Below, one piece after another: positions 1 through 5,687 of a stretch of 5,729 nt of DNA (positions are counted from its first letter, which is position 1; each line of letters opens with the position of its first letter). Source of the DNA: Chloroflexota bacterium (GTDB lineage: Bacteria; Chloroflexota; Dehalococcoidia; DSTF01; JACRBR01); contig JAKAMA010000174.1 of the NCBI GenBank assembly GCA_021813085.1, positions 1-5,729 of the forward strand, in the 5' to 3' direction. The notes beneath the pieces were generated by a model that had not been told where the DNA came from, made no database searches, and worked only from the letters and a program-made list of their open reading frames with translations. The translations under genes were made by a program, and so were the position numbers.

Positions 1-58
1 GCGAAGGCCCGAGCCCGCGCTACACCATGGCCACGTCGAGCCGCTGCTTCTTCGCCAT
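1..58 (-). pseudogene. tlyA: N-terminus of TlyA-family rRNA methyltransferase, interrupted by in-frame TAG
   Basis: Reading the minus strand from an ATG at 58 gives MAKKQRLDVAMV, then TAG (22-20), then RGLGPS in the same frame up to the window edge. The pattern RLDxxxVxRGLxxS is the start of the S4 RNA-binding domain of TlyA, the S4/FtsJ-type 2'-O-methyltransferase of 16S and 23S rRNA once called hemolysin A. The residue between V and RGL is often Glu in this family, and GAG to TAG is one base change. Homology on both sides of the stop argues that the frame is ancestral and not chance. The gene may be a pseudogene, may carry a sequencing error, may restart downstream outside the window, or may use UAG readthrough. 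Only about 18 residues are visible, so the family call is fairly good and the broken status is uncertain. It is divergent from the gene at 199. Confidence 0.55.
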
Positions 59-83
59 CCCGCGCCCATTGTGCGGGATGGCG
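53..83 (-). repeat. Perfect 11-bp inverted repeat over the tlyA start codon
   Basis: CGCCATCCCGC (53-63) is the exact reverse complement of GCGGGATGGCG (73-83), with a 9-base spacer. In the minus-strand transcript the 3' arm holds the ATG at 58-56 and the bases just upstream of it, so folding would hide the tlyA start and its weak G-rich ribosome-binding region. Its position between two divergent genes would also suit a protein operator. The symmetry is seen directly; the function is inferred. Confidence 0.5.
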
Positions 84-198
84 GCGGGTGCGGGTATCGA
101 AGCGGGGCGGCGTGGGCGCGGCGCCGGCGACCCGCGCGGTTAACCTTTCGGGCGGCAACGGCGTTCTACTGCCAGCGGGGCAACGCTCGAGGCAGCCC

Positions 199-1137
199 AT
201 GCGCAGACAACTCGTCCTTTTCCTGCCGCTCGCCGCAGCGTCCCTGTGGGCCGCACAGCCCGTCACGGGCGCCGAGCCCTTCCCAAAGCCGCAGGTCAGC
301 GTCGTCGTCTCCACCGCCGCCGCGGGCGCGCATCCCGACCTTCAGACGACGATCGATACCCCGGCGGGCCTCACGTTTCAGCAGGTGACGATCACGTCGC
401 CGGCTGGGAGCGGCGTCGCGGCCGACGCCGACATCGCCGACGGCACGATCGTCGGCCGGCTCGACGCGAAGTCGACCACGAACGGCGGCGCCGGCGCGGC
501 GTGCGGCACCCCGGTCTCGTTCACGGTGCCGATCCGCAAGGAGACGGCTGACGTAGGGTCGCCGGCGTATCCGGGGTATCTCCGGATCGTCGCGCCCGGC
601 ACGCACCGGCTGCGCCTGGTGGCCGACGTGTCGCCTTCGCCGCAGGTGCCGATCCTGGTCAACTACCTGTTCGACATCGACCCGGCGACCAACGCGACGG
701 TGATGCGCGCGGTCGTGGGCGACCCCACAGCGGCGCCCACGACGTTCACGTTCTGCACGCCGCAGACCAGCATGAGCACGCTCTTCGGCGTCACGCCGTC
801 GGGTGCGCCGCTGCTCACGTCGCCAGCGGTGCCGGGCGCGCGCGCCTTCACGTTCGCCTTCACCAGCAGCCCCGATGCCAGCGGCGTGCGCTACACGCAG
901 ACGGTGCAGGCGACCGCGACCGTGGGGCCGGTGCAGTACGCGCGGCTCGCGGGGCCGACGCCGGCCGCCGCGGTCGCGCCGGCGTCGCGGACGGTCATCG
1001 CGAGCGTGCCGCTCCGGGCACCCAGCGCCGGGAGCGGACCGCGGGGCGCGCGCCTGCCGGTGTGGCCGCTCGCGGCCGTCGCGACGCTCGGTGCGGCCCT
1101 GGTCGCCGCCGGGATCACGAAGCGCCGCACCGGGTAG
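199..1137 (+). CDS. Secreted, C-terminally membrane-anchored protein of unknown function
   Basis: This 312-residue protein has no recognised catalytic domain. Residues 1-25 form a typical Sec signal peptide: two Arg at positions 2-3, a hydrophobic core around 5-19, and likely cleavage after TGA at 23-25. The mature part is rich in Ala, Thr, Val, Ser and Pro with alternating beta-type segments, as in extracellular beta-sandwich proteins. It has only two cysteines (C102, C186), which could form a disulfide. Residues about 255-287 are a Pro/Ala/Ser-rich stalk. Residues about 287-305 are a hydrophobic helix followed by the basic tail TKRRTG, so a type I membrane topology is likely. The ATG at 199 is preferred over an upstream GTG at 88 in the same frame because GAGG (189-192) sits 6 bases before it and the signal peptide begins there. 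The segment AGAHPDLQT recalls repeated exported proteins I associate with Chloroflexota genomes, but this is from memory and unverified. It converges on the small gene pair downstream. Confidence 0.8.
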   Translation: MRRQLVLFLPLAAASLWAAQPVTGAEPFPKPQVSVVVSTAAAGAHPDLQTTIDTPAGLTFQQVTITSPAGSGVAADADIADGTIVGRLDAKSTTNGGAGAACGTPVSFTVPIRKETADVGSPAYPGYLRIVAPGTHRLRLVADVSPSPQVPILVNYLFDIDPATNATVMRAVVGDPTAAPTTFTFCTPQTSMSTLFGVTPSGAPLLTSPAVPGARAFTFAFTSSPDASGVRYTQTVQATATVGPVQYARLAGPTPAAAVAPASRTVIASVPLRAPSAGSGPRGARLPVWPLAAVATLGAALVAAGITKRRTG

Positions 1138-1217
1138 GACGATCTGACGGTTCTTCCACTGGCGCCGCGCACACGGCGACCGCCGCGCACATGCCACGAT
1201 ACGGCATCGGCCGGGAT

Positions 1218-1463
1218 CTACCCCGGTAGCAGGAGCCCCGCGCGCTCCCGCGCACGCAGAATCGTCACGCCGATCAGGCGCCCATCCTTGTAGCGCAGCA
1301 GCACATCGTCGTCGGTCATCTCCGAATCGTCCGCCGCGGCACCGTGCTCGAACGAGGCGTACACGACGTCGGCTTCTTCGTCGTAGTGCAGCTCGACGTA
1401 CGGCGGAAGGTGCGTCAGCCCCGGCACGAACCGGATGATCTCGTCTACGATGGCGCGATCCAC
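1218..1463 (-). CDS. DUF2283-family small protein, candidate antitoxin-like partner
   Basis: The protein has 81 residues. The DUF2283 pattern is visible: HYDEEADVVYASF (about 27-39), a short acidic linker, then DDDVLLRYKDGRLIGVTILR (51-70). These match the two beta-hairpin halves of the family, YDxxADxLYI and a D-x-x-G-R-L-V-G-I-E-I-L strand. The biochemical role of DUF2283 is not established; such genes commonly sit beside small DUF4258 or RelE-like genes and are suspected antitoxins. The start is a GTG at 1463 preceded by AAGGAG at 1475-1470, 6 bases away. The frame stays open further upstream, but that stretch is Arg/Gly-rich, unlike the family, and is the shadow of the neighbouring gene. 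It overlaps the end of the upstream gene by 19 bases, so the two are probably translationally coupled. The stop faces the convergent gene ending at 1137. Confidence 0.8.
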   Translation of the reverse strand: MDRAIVDEIIRFVPGLTHLPPYVELHYDEEADVVYASFEHGAAADDSEMTDDDVLLRYKDGRLIGVTILRARERAGLLLPG

Positions 1464-1750
1464 ACGATTCTCCTTTCGCGGGTCGGATCGCGGCTCGTCA
1501 CGTATGCCGTCAACACGAAGCCGTCGTCCCGCGCGATCTCTCGATATGCTACAACAATCCACTGCACGCCTGCCCGGCGGACGGCAAGGAGGATTCCCGC
1601 CTTGCCAGCTACCACAACCGCGGGATCTGACACGGCCCTGATGACCGCCTCCCGCTGTCCTTCGAGTTCTGGGTGCCCGAGCAAGATGTGACGCCACCGT
1701 TCATCCGGAAGCCGGATGGGCACCTTGTGGACGGAGTGCACGATGTCCAC
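1445..1750 (-). CDS. BECR-fold-like (PBECR2/DUF4258-type) small protein, candidate toxin-like
   Basis: The protein has 101 residues and starts with GTG at 1750, preceded by GGGGGTGA (1762-1755). Features visible are RLPDERWRHILLGHPEL (13-29) with His21 and His26, a predicted helix REAVIRAVSDP (33-43), beta strands around 53-58 and 63-70 (QWIVVAYRE), and DGFVLTAYVT (76-85). This helix then four-strand layout, with an N-terminal His-containing helix and a terminal F-V-x-T-A-Y strand, resembles the PBECR2 and DUF4258 groups of the Barnase-EndoU-ColicinE5/D-RelE fold, whose characterised relatives are RNases. Nuclease activity is inferred only; no biochemical proof exists for this branch to my knowledge. 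The next gene, a DUF2283 protein, overlaps it by 19 bases, giving toxin-first order as in higBA-type pairs. An alternative reading is a housekeeping small protein of unknown role. Confidence is high that it is a gene, moderate on fold. Confidence 0.75.
   Translation of the reverse strand: MDIVHSVHKVPIRLPDERWRHILLGHPELEGQREAVIRAVSDPAVVVAGKAGILLAVRRAGVQWIVVAYREIARDDGFVLTAYVTSRDPTRERRIVWIAPS
1470..1475 (-). promoter_or_regulatory. Strong Shine-Dalgarno site fixing the DUF2283 gene start
   Basis: AAGGAG lies inside the last codons of the upstream gene, 6 bases before the GTG at 1463. It is among the best ribosome-binding sites in the window and decides the short 81-residue start over the longer open frame. 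Confidence 0.75.
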
Positions 1751-1771
1751 CGCTTCACCCCCGATAGTCGA

Positions 1772-1798
1772 AAGCGGCGGACGTGATGTCCGCCGCTT
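1772..1798 (-). terminator. Hairpin after sdhE, likely terminator or attenuator
   Basis: AAGCGGCGGAC (1772-1782) pairs perfectly with GTCCGCCGCTT (1788-1798), making an 11-bp, mostly G+C stem with a 5-base loop. It starts 25 bases after the sdhE stop. In the minus-strand transcript the stem ends in CTTTCGACTAT, a short and imperfect U-run, so intrinsic termination may be only partial. The next gene starts 21 bases beyond, which leaves no room for a promoter after the stem. The small gene pair must therefore be read through it or start transcription within or before it. Confidence 0.6.
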
Positions 1799-1823
1799 CT
1801 CTTCCGTCGCCGGGCTGCGCGCC

Positions 1824-2720
1824 CTACGCGGGCACGGGCTGCGCCAGCTTGTCCAGCAGCCTCTTCGTCGACACGACGTGGTGATCCATCCGCATCTCCT
1901 TCGGGTCGATGCCGAGGGCCAGCCCGATCATCTGCGGCAGATGGATGATCGGCAGGTCGATGTCGTAGTGCGTCACCGCCTTCGCCGCCGGCTGCTGCGC
2001 GTCGAGGTTCAGGTGGCACAGGGGGCACGGCGACACCAACGCGTCGGCGCCCAGGTCCTGCGCCTCGTGGACGTGGTTCCCCGTCTGCTTGAGCGAGTTC
2101 TCGCGGTTGATCGTCAGGATCGGGAAGCCGCAGCACTTCTTCGCGCCCTCGTAGTCGACCGCTGTCGCGCCGACGGCCTCGATCACCATCTCGAGGTAGT
2201 GGTCGCGGTCTGGGTGCTCCTCCTTGCCGAGGAGCTGGCTCGGGCGCAGGATGTAGCAGCCGTAGAACGGCCCGATGCGCGCGCCGCTGAGCGGCCGCTT
2301 GACGGCCTTCTTGAGGTTGTCGAGCCCAAGGTCCTCGACCAGGATCCAGAGGAAGTTCTTGACCTCGAGCCCCGGCTCATAGTGCAGCCCCTCCTCGGCG
2401 AGGATCTCGTTGACCTTCGCCAGGTACTCGGGGTTCTTCGCCAGCTTGTCCTGCACCATGCTCTCGATGCCCTGGCACGTCGAGCAGATGTTCATCAGCG
2501 GCAATCCGAGCTGCTGCGCCATGGCGAACGTGCGGGCGTTGAGCGCGTCGCCCAGCTCCGGGTTCTGCTCCTGGATCACGCCGGCGCCGGTGCAGGCGGC
2601 CTGGTCCAGCTCCACCAGCTCGATGCCCAGCTCGCGCGCGACGCGGTTCGTCGCGATGTACAGCTCCGGGGCGGCGCCTTTCGAGACGCAGCCCGGCCAG
2701 AACGCGTATTTCATCGCCAT
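1824..2720 (-). CDS. sdhE: Succinate dehydrogenase/fumarate reductase subunit E (HdrB-like, two CCG domains)
   Basis: This 298-residue cysteine-rich protein is of the type E succinate dehydrogenase/HdrB family. Two CCG domains are visible. The N-terminal one has C11, C43, C79 and C82 and shows CTG where the usual CCG stands, so it lacks one of five cysteines. The C-terminal one is complete with C155, C196-C197-G198, C232 and C235. In methanogen HdrB each such domain binds a non-cubane [4Fe-4S] cluster; in Sulfolobus SdhE both Fe-S and zinc binding have been reported. It has no obvious transmembrane segment, so membrane contact, if any, would be peripheral. Its role is probably to take electrons from SdhB and pass them to a quinone or thiol-type acceptor, replacing the haem b anchor. 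The ATG at 2720 shares one base with the sdhB stop (TGATG), and GGTGA lies 7 bases upstream, so translation is coupled. A second ATG two codons later is too far from that site. It is the last gene before the hairpin at 1772. The name follows archaeal usage and is unrelated to the SdhE/SdhAF2 flavinylation factor. Confidence 0.88.
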   Translation of the reverse strand: MAMKYAFWPGCVSKGAAPELYIATNRVARELGIELVELDQAACTGAGVIQEQNPELGDALNARTFAMAQQLGLPLMNICSTCQGIESMVQDKLAKNPEYLAKVNEILAEEGLHYEPGLEVKNFLWILVEDLGLDNLKKAVKRPLSGARIGPFYGCYILRPSQLLGKEEHPDRDHYLEMVIEAVGATAVDYEGAKKCCGFPILTINRENSLKQTGNHVHEAQDLGADALVSPCPLCHLNLDAQQPAAKAVTHYDIDLPIIHLPQMIGLALGIDPKEMRMDHHVVSTKRLLDKLAQPVPA

Positions 2721-3721
2721 CAGTCCGTCACCTCGGCCTTCTTCGGTTTCAGCATCGCCGACTTCCGCACCACATTCCGCACGCGGTCCATGCCCTTCAT
2801 CTTGTGCGAGCCCGGGGCGCCGGGCGGGATGAGCTGCGCCAGCGGCAGCTTGCCGGCGCGCAGCATCTTCAGCGCGCCCGGCATCTCGGTCATGATGCGC
2901 GGCAGGTTGAACATGCCGACAGAGCCCGGCACCATCCACACCTCGTTCAGCCGCCCGCCGTCCACGATCGACTTCGTAAAGATCGCCGTGTGGCGCGCGC
3001 CGGTGTTGTTCGTGATGCCCGCCTCTATCGCCATCTCGCGGAGCTGGAGGATGCGGTTCATCGGCGCGACGCCCTTGGGGCAGACCTCGACGCACATGTT
3101 GCAGCGCGTGCAATCCCAGATGCCGCCGTACTCGCTCAGCTTCTGCAGGCGCTCGACGGTGTGGCCGTCGCGCGGGTCGCCGGCAAAGCGATACGCCTTC
3201 GCGAGCGCGGCCGGCGCGATGAAGTTCTTGTCGACCTCCAGCACCGTGCAGTCGCTGACGCAGGCGCCGCACATGATGCAGTTCATCGTGTGGGTCAGGT
3301 CCAGCATCGCCTCGTTCGGCACGCGATATTCGCCCTCGGGCACCGGGCCGGCGGGCTGCAGGTAGGGGTCGACCTGGCGGATCTTCGTCCAGAACGACTC
3401 CTGGTCGATCACGAGGTCCTTGATCACGGGCAGGTTGCCCATCGGCTCGACGAGGATCTCGTGCTCCTCGTCGCCGCCGGTGATGGCGATGACCTTTGCC
3501 CGGCAGGCGAGCCGCGCGCGCTTGTCGACGCGCATCGCGCAGGAGCCGCAGATCGCGCTCCGGCACGAGCAGCGCAGCGCCAGCGACCCGTCTTCGTACT
3601 CGCGCGCGCTGATCAGCGCGTCGAGCAGGGTCGCGCTGTCGTGCATGTCGAGCGTGTACTGGCTGTAGCCCGTAGCGCCCTTCTCCGGGTCCGTGCGCTT
3701 GACCTTGAGCTTCACCTTCAT
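2720..3721 (-). CDS. sdhB: Succinate dehydrogenase/fumarate reductase iron-sulfur subunit, type E
   Basis: This 333-residue subunit passes electrons from FAD in SdhA toward SdhE. The N-terminal ferredoxin domain has C53, C58, C61 and C73 for the [2Fe-2S] centre (CRSAICGSC, then LAC). The C-terminal domain has C148-IM-C151-GA-C154-VSD-C158 and C204-TR-C207-NM-C210-VEV-C214-P. C148, C151, C154 and C214 should bind the [4Fe-4S] centre. C158, C204 and C210 normally bind [3Fe-4S], but the added C207 supplies a fourth ligand, as in type E enzymes of Sulfolobales, so a second [4Fe-4S] is expected. Thr159, Val163 and Thr205 stand where E. coli SdhB has quinone-site Pro160, Trp164 and His207. It is about 95 residues longer than E. 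coli SdhB, with a C-terminal extension (about 235-333) ending in a basic tail, also usual in this branch. The ATG at 3721 follows GGAG (3731-3728) by 6 bases. It overlaps sdhE by one base and lies 79 bases after sdhA. Confidence 0.95.
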   Translation of the reverse strand: MKVKLKVKRTDPEKGATGYSQYTLDMHDSATLLDALISAREYEDGSLALRCSCRSAICGSCAMRVDKRARLACRAKVIAITGGDEEHEILVEPMGNLPVIKDLVIDQESFWTKIRQVDPYLQPAGPVPEGEYRVPNEAMLDLTHTMNCIMCGACVSDCTVLEVDKNFIAPAALAKAYRFAGDPRDGHTVERLQKLSEYGGIWDCTRCNMCVEVCPKGVAPMNRILQLREMAIEAGITNNTGARHTAIFTKSIVDGGRLNEVWMVPGSVGMFNLPRIMTEMPGALKMLRAGKLPLAQLIPPGAPGSHKMKGMDRVRNVVRKSAMLKPKKAEVTD

Positions 3722-3766
3722 ACGCTGCTCCGTTCCACGCTCTCCGCGCCCCGGCGTCCGGTCCGC

Positions 3767-3798
3767 GCTGCCGCAGGGCAGCCCGGCGGGCGCGCCGG
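3767..3798 (-). repeat. Two back-to-back G+C-rich hairpins between sdhA and sdhB
   Basis: GCTGCC-GCAG-GGCAGC (3767-3782) and CCGGCG-GGCG-CGCCGG (3783-3798) are perfect 6-bp stems with 4-base loops, touching each other. They fill the part of the 79-base gap just after the sdhA stop, well clear of the sdhB ribosome-binding site at 3731-3728. Neither is followed by a U-run, so termination is unlikely; a role in mRNA processing or stability is an inference. In DNA this rich in G+C, short stems also arise by chance. Confidence 0.4.
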
Positions 3799-3800
3799 CC

Positions 3801-5501
3801 CTAGTACTTGCGCTCCTGCGGCTGCCACTGCGTGATCGTCACCGGCAGGTAGCTCATCTTCTCGCTGCCGTCCGGCTGCTTCGTCAGCACGATGTGCTTC
3901 AGCCACTCCGCGTCGTTGCGGTCCGGGTAGTCCAGCCGCGTGTGCGCGCCGCGGCTCTCCTTCCGCTCGATCGCGCTCTTCGTGATCATGTCGGCGCAGT
4001 CGAGCATGTAGCCGAGCTCGATGTGGAACAGCAGGTCGGTGTTGAACACCTTGCCCTTGTCCTCGACGCCGACCTTCTCGTACCGCGCGCGCAGCGCCTT
4101 CAGCTCGTCGACCTGCTTGTTCAGCCGTTCCGGCACGCGGAAGATGCCGACGTTCGCGCTCATCGAGACGCCCATGTCACGGCGGATCTTCGCCACGCGG
4201 TCGCCATTCATCGGGCGGTCGAGGATGCCGCGGATCATCGCGCGGTCCTTCTCGACGACGCTCTCGGGGACCGGGCGGAACGCCTTGCCCTGGAGCCACG
4301 GCACCGCGTGCTCCGCCGCCCGCCGCCCGAAGACCAGCGTGTCCAGCAGGGAGTTTGCGCCGACGCGGTTCGCGCCATGCACGCTCACGCATGCCGCCTC
4401 GCCGGCCGAGTACAGCCCGGGCACCGGCGTCAGCCCGTCCACGTCGGTCTTGATGCCGCCCATGATGTAGTGCACGCCGGGCAGGATGGGCAGCAGCTCC
4501 TTCGCGATGTCGATGTTTACGAGGTCGCGCGCGATCTCGTAGATCTCTTCGAGGCGCTCCTTGATGAGCTGCTCGCCAAGGTGCCGCATATCGAGGAAGA
4601 CGCAGCCATCGACGTCGCGCCCTTCGTCGATCTCCGTCTGCTCCGCGCGGGACACCACGTCGCGCGAGGCCAGCTCCATCATGTTCGGCGCGTACTTCTG
4701 CATGAAGCGCTCGCCGTCCTTGTTCAGCAGGTACGCGCCCTCGCCGCGGGCGCCCTCGGTGATCAGCACCCCCGTGCCCTTCAGGGTCGTGGGGTGGATC
4801 TGCACCATCTCCATGTCCATGATCGGCGCGCCCACCCGGTAGGCCTGGGCGATGCCGTCGCCGGTGCAGATCAGCGCGTTCGTCGAGGGCTCGTACACGC
4901 GCCCCAGGCCGCCCGTGCAGACGATCGTCGCCTTCGCCGTGATCGCGTGCAGCTCGCCCGTGCGAATGTTCAGCGCGACGCAGCCGCGGCACTGGCCGTC
5001 ATCGACGATGAGGCTGGTGACGAACCACTCCTCGTACATCCGCATGGCCTTGAAGCGCGCCGGGTGCATGAGCTGCTCGTACAGCACGTGGAGGATCGCC
5101 TGGCCCGTGATGGCGCCGACGAAGAACGTGCGGGCTTTCCCCATGCCGCCGAAGCGCCGCACCGCCATCCGCCCGTCCGGCTTGCGGCTGAAGACAACGC
5201 CCCAGTGCTCCATCTGGAGCACCTCGCCTCCGCCGTCCTGCGCCAGCACGGTGATGGCGTCCTGGTCGCCCAGGTAGTCCGATGCTTTCGTGGTCTCGAA
5301 CGCGTGCTCTTCCCACGGCCCGCCGTCTTCGCCGACGCCCGGGCCGTTGATCCCGCCTTGCGCTGCGTTCGAGTGGGAGCGCACCGGGTGCACCTTCGAC
5401 ACCATCGCGACATCCGCACCGAGTTGCTGTGCGGCGATGGCGGCCCGCATGCCGGCGAGGCCGCCGCCGATGACGAGGACGTCGTGTTCGTAGACGGCCA
5501 T
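3801..5501 (-). CDS. sdhA: Succinate dehydrogenase/fumarate reductase flavoprotein subunit
   Basis: This 566-residue catalytic subunit interconverts succinate and fumarate using covalently bound FAD. The Rossmann motif GGGLAG is at 12-17. RSHSNAAQGG (41-50) includes His43, the expected attachment site for 8-alpha-N3-histidyl-FAD. Substrate-site residues match E. coli SdhA: His236 in QIHPTT, Thr248-Glu249 in the TEGARGEG loop, Arg280 in ASRDVVSR (the presumed proton shuttle Arg286), His344 in VHYIMGG and Arg379 in HGANRVGANS. The capping domain spans roughly 235-350. The C-terminal helical domain has SRGAHTR and ends in QPQERKY, as the family does. There is no Tat signal, unlike periplasmic MfrA, so it should act on the cytoplasmic side. 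Direction cannot be told from sequence. The ATG at 5501 is chosen because the family starts just before the Rossmann strand and AGAGGAAGG (5520-5512) ends 10 bases upstream; the open frame continues to 5669 but that extension is Pro/Arg-rich and unlike the family. It is the first recognisable gene of the operon. Confidence 0.96.
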   Translation of the reverse strand: MAVYEHDVLVIGGGLAGMRAAIAAQQLGADVAMVSKVHPVRSHSNAAQGGINGPGVGEDGGPWEEHAFETTKASDYLGDQDAITVLAQDGGGEVLQMEHWGVVFSRKPDGRMAVRRFGGMGKARTFFVGAITGQAILHVLYEQLMHPARFKAMRMYEEWFVTSLIVDDGQCRGCVALNIRTGELHAITAKATIVCTGGLGRVYEPSTNALICTGDGIAQAYRVGAPIMDMEMVQIHPTTLKGTGVLITEGARGEGAYLLNKDGERFMQKYAPNMMELASRDVVSRAEQTEIDEGRDVDGCVFLDMRHLGEQLIKERLEEIYEIARDLVNIDIAKELLPILPGVHYIMGGIKTDVDGLTPVPGLYSAGEAACVSVHGANRVGANSLLDTLVFGRRAAEHAVPWLQGKAFRPVPESVVEKDRAMIRGILDRPMNGDRVAKIRRDMGVSMSANVGIFRVPERLNKQVDELKALRARYEKVGVEDKGKVFNTDLLFHIELGYMLDCADMITKSAIERKESRGAHTRLDYPDRNDAEWLKHIVLTKQPDGSEKMSYLPVTITQWQPQERKY

Positions 5502-5506
5502 GGCGG

Positions 5507-5665
5507 CTACACCTTCCTCTGTGACGGCCGGCCCGCGCTGCGGCGGGTGGCCAATGGCTGATGGTGCCGGATCGGGTCCAGGTTCGAGAGTGCGTCGGCG
5601 CCGGGGATCGAACTCCGCTGGCCGGGGTGGTGGCCGAGCAGGTGGCGCCGAGCAGAGCTGGTCAT
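5507..5665 (-). CDS. Possible 52-residue leader ORF upstream of sdhA
   Basis: An ATG at 5665, preceded by GGGAG with 5 bases between, opens a frame of 52 codons that stops with TAG at 5509-5507, only 5 bases before the sdhA ATG. By my count 45 of 52 codons end in G or C, more than in the sdhA-frame extension across the same DNA. The product is basic, rich in His, Arg, Ser and Pro, has no cysteine or membrane segment, and matches no family I know. It could be a small protein translationally coupled to sdhA, a regulatory leader peptide, or chance in GC-rich DNA. Confidence 0.25.
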   Translation of the reverse strand: MTSSARRHLLGHHPGQRSSIPGADALSNLDPIRHHQPLATRRSAGRPSQRKV

Positions 5666-5687
5666 GCAATCTCCCGTGGGCGTGTGA

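Noticed and set aside
138..145. Palindrome GGTTAACC upstream of the exported protein
   Set aside because: An isolated 8-base palindrome with no repeat or convincing promoter elements around it.
88..198. Upstream GTG start for the exported protein
   Set aside because: It would bury the signal peptide 37 residues inside the protein; the ATG at 199 has GAGG at the right distance.
1138..1217. Terminator in the convergent gap between the exported protein and the DUF2283 gene
   Set aside because: Only two weak 5-bp stems are present (1163-1178 and 1191-1207), neither with a U-run on either strand.
1716..3365. Plus-strand open frame of about 549 codons antisense to sdhE and sdhB
   Set aside because: Same shadow effect; low-complexity composition, no motif, and it crosses two real genes and a hairpin.
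1824..3566. Minus-strand long frame that would extend sdhE upstream through sdhB
   Set aside because: The first 282 codons overlap sdhB in another frame and are Arg-rich without homology; family similarity begins at the ATG at 2720 with its own ribosome site.
3693..5561. Plus-strand open frame of about 622 codons antisense to sdhA
   Set aside because: It mirrors the codon periodicity of sdhA in GC-rich DNA; its product is rich in Arg, His, Ala, Val and Leu with no family pattern. sdhA on the other strand has every active-site motif.
5596..5650. tRNA-like piece on the minus strand: GTTCGATCCCC T-loop motif between two GGCGCC halves
   Set aside because: The T-arm stem has two mismatches out of five, the span of about 55 bases is too short, no anticodon arm or D arm can be drawn and there is no CCA. 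GGCGCC is self-complementary, so the apparent acceptor stem is trivial.
5502..5669. N-terminal extension of SdhA starting at 5669
   Set aside because: The extension is Pro/Arg-rich and unlike SdhA or a Tat signal; the ATG at 5501 has a Shine-Dalgarno site and fits the usual family start.
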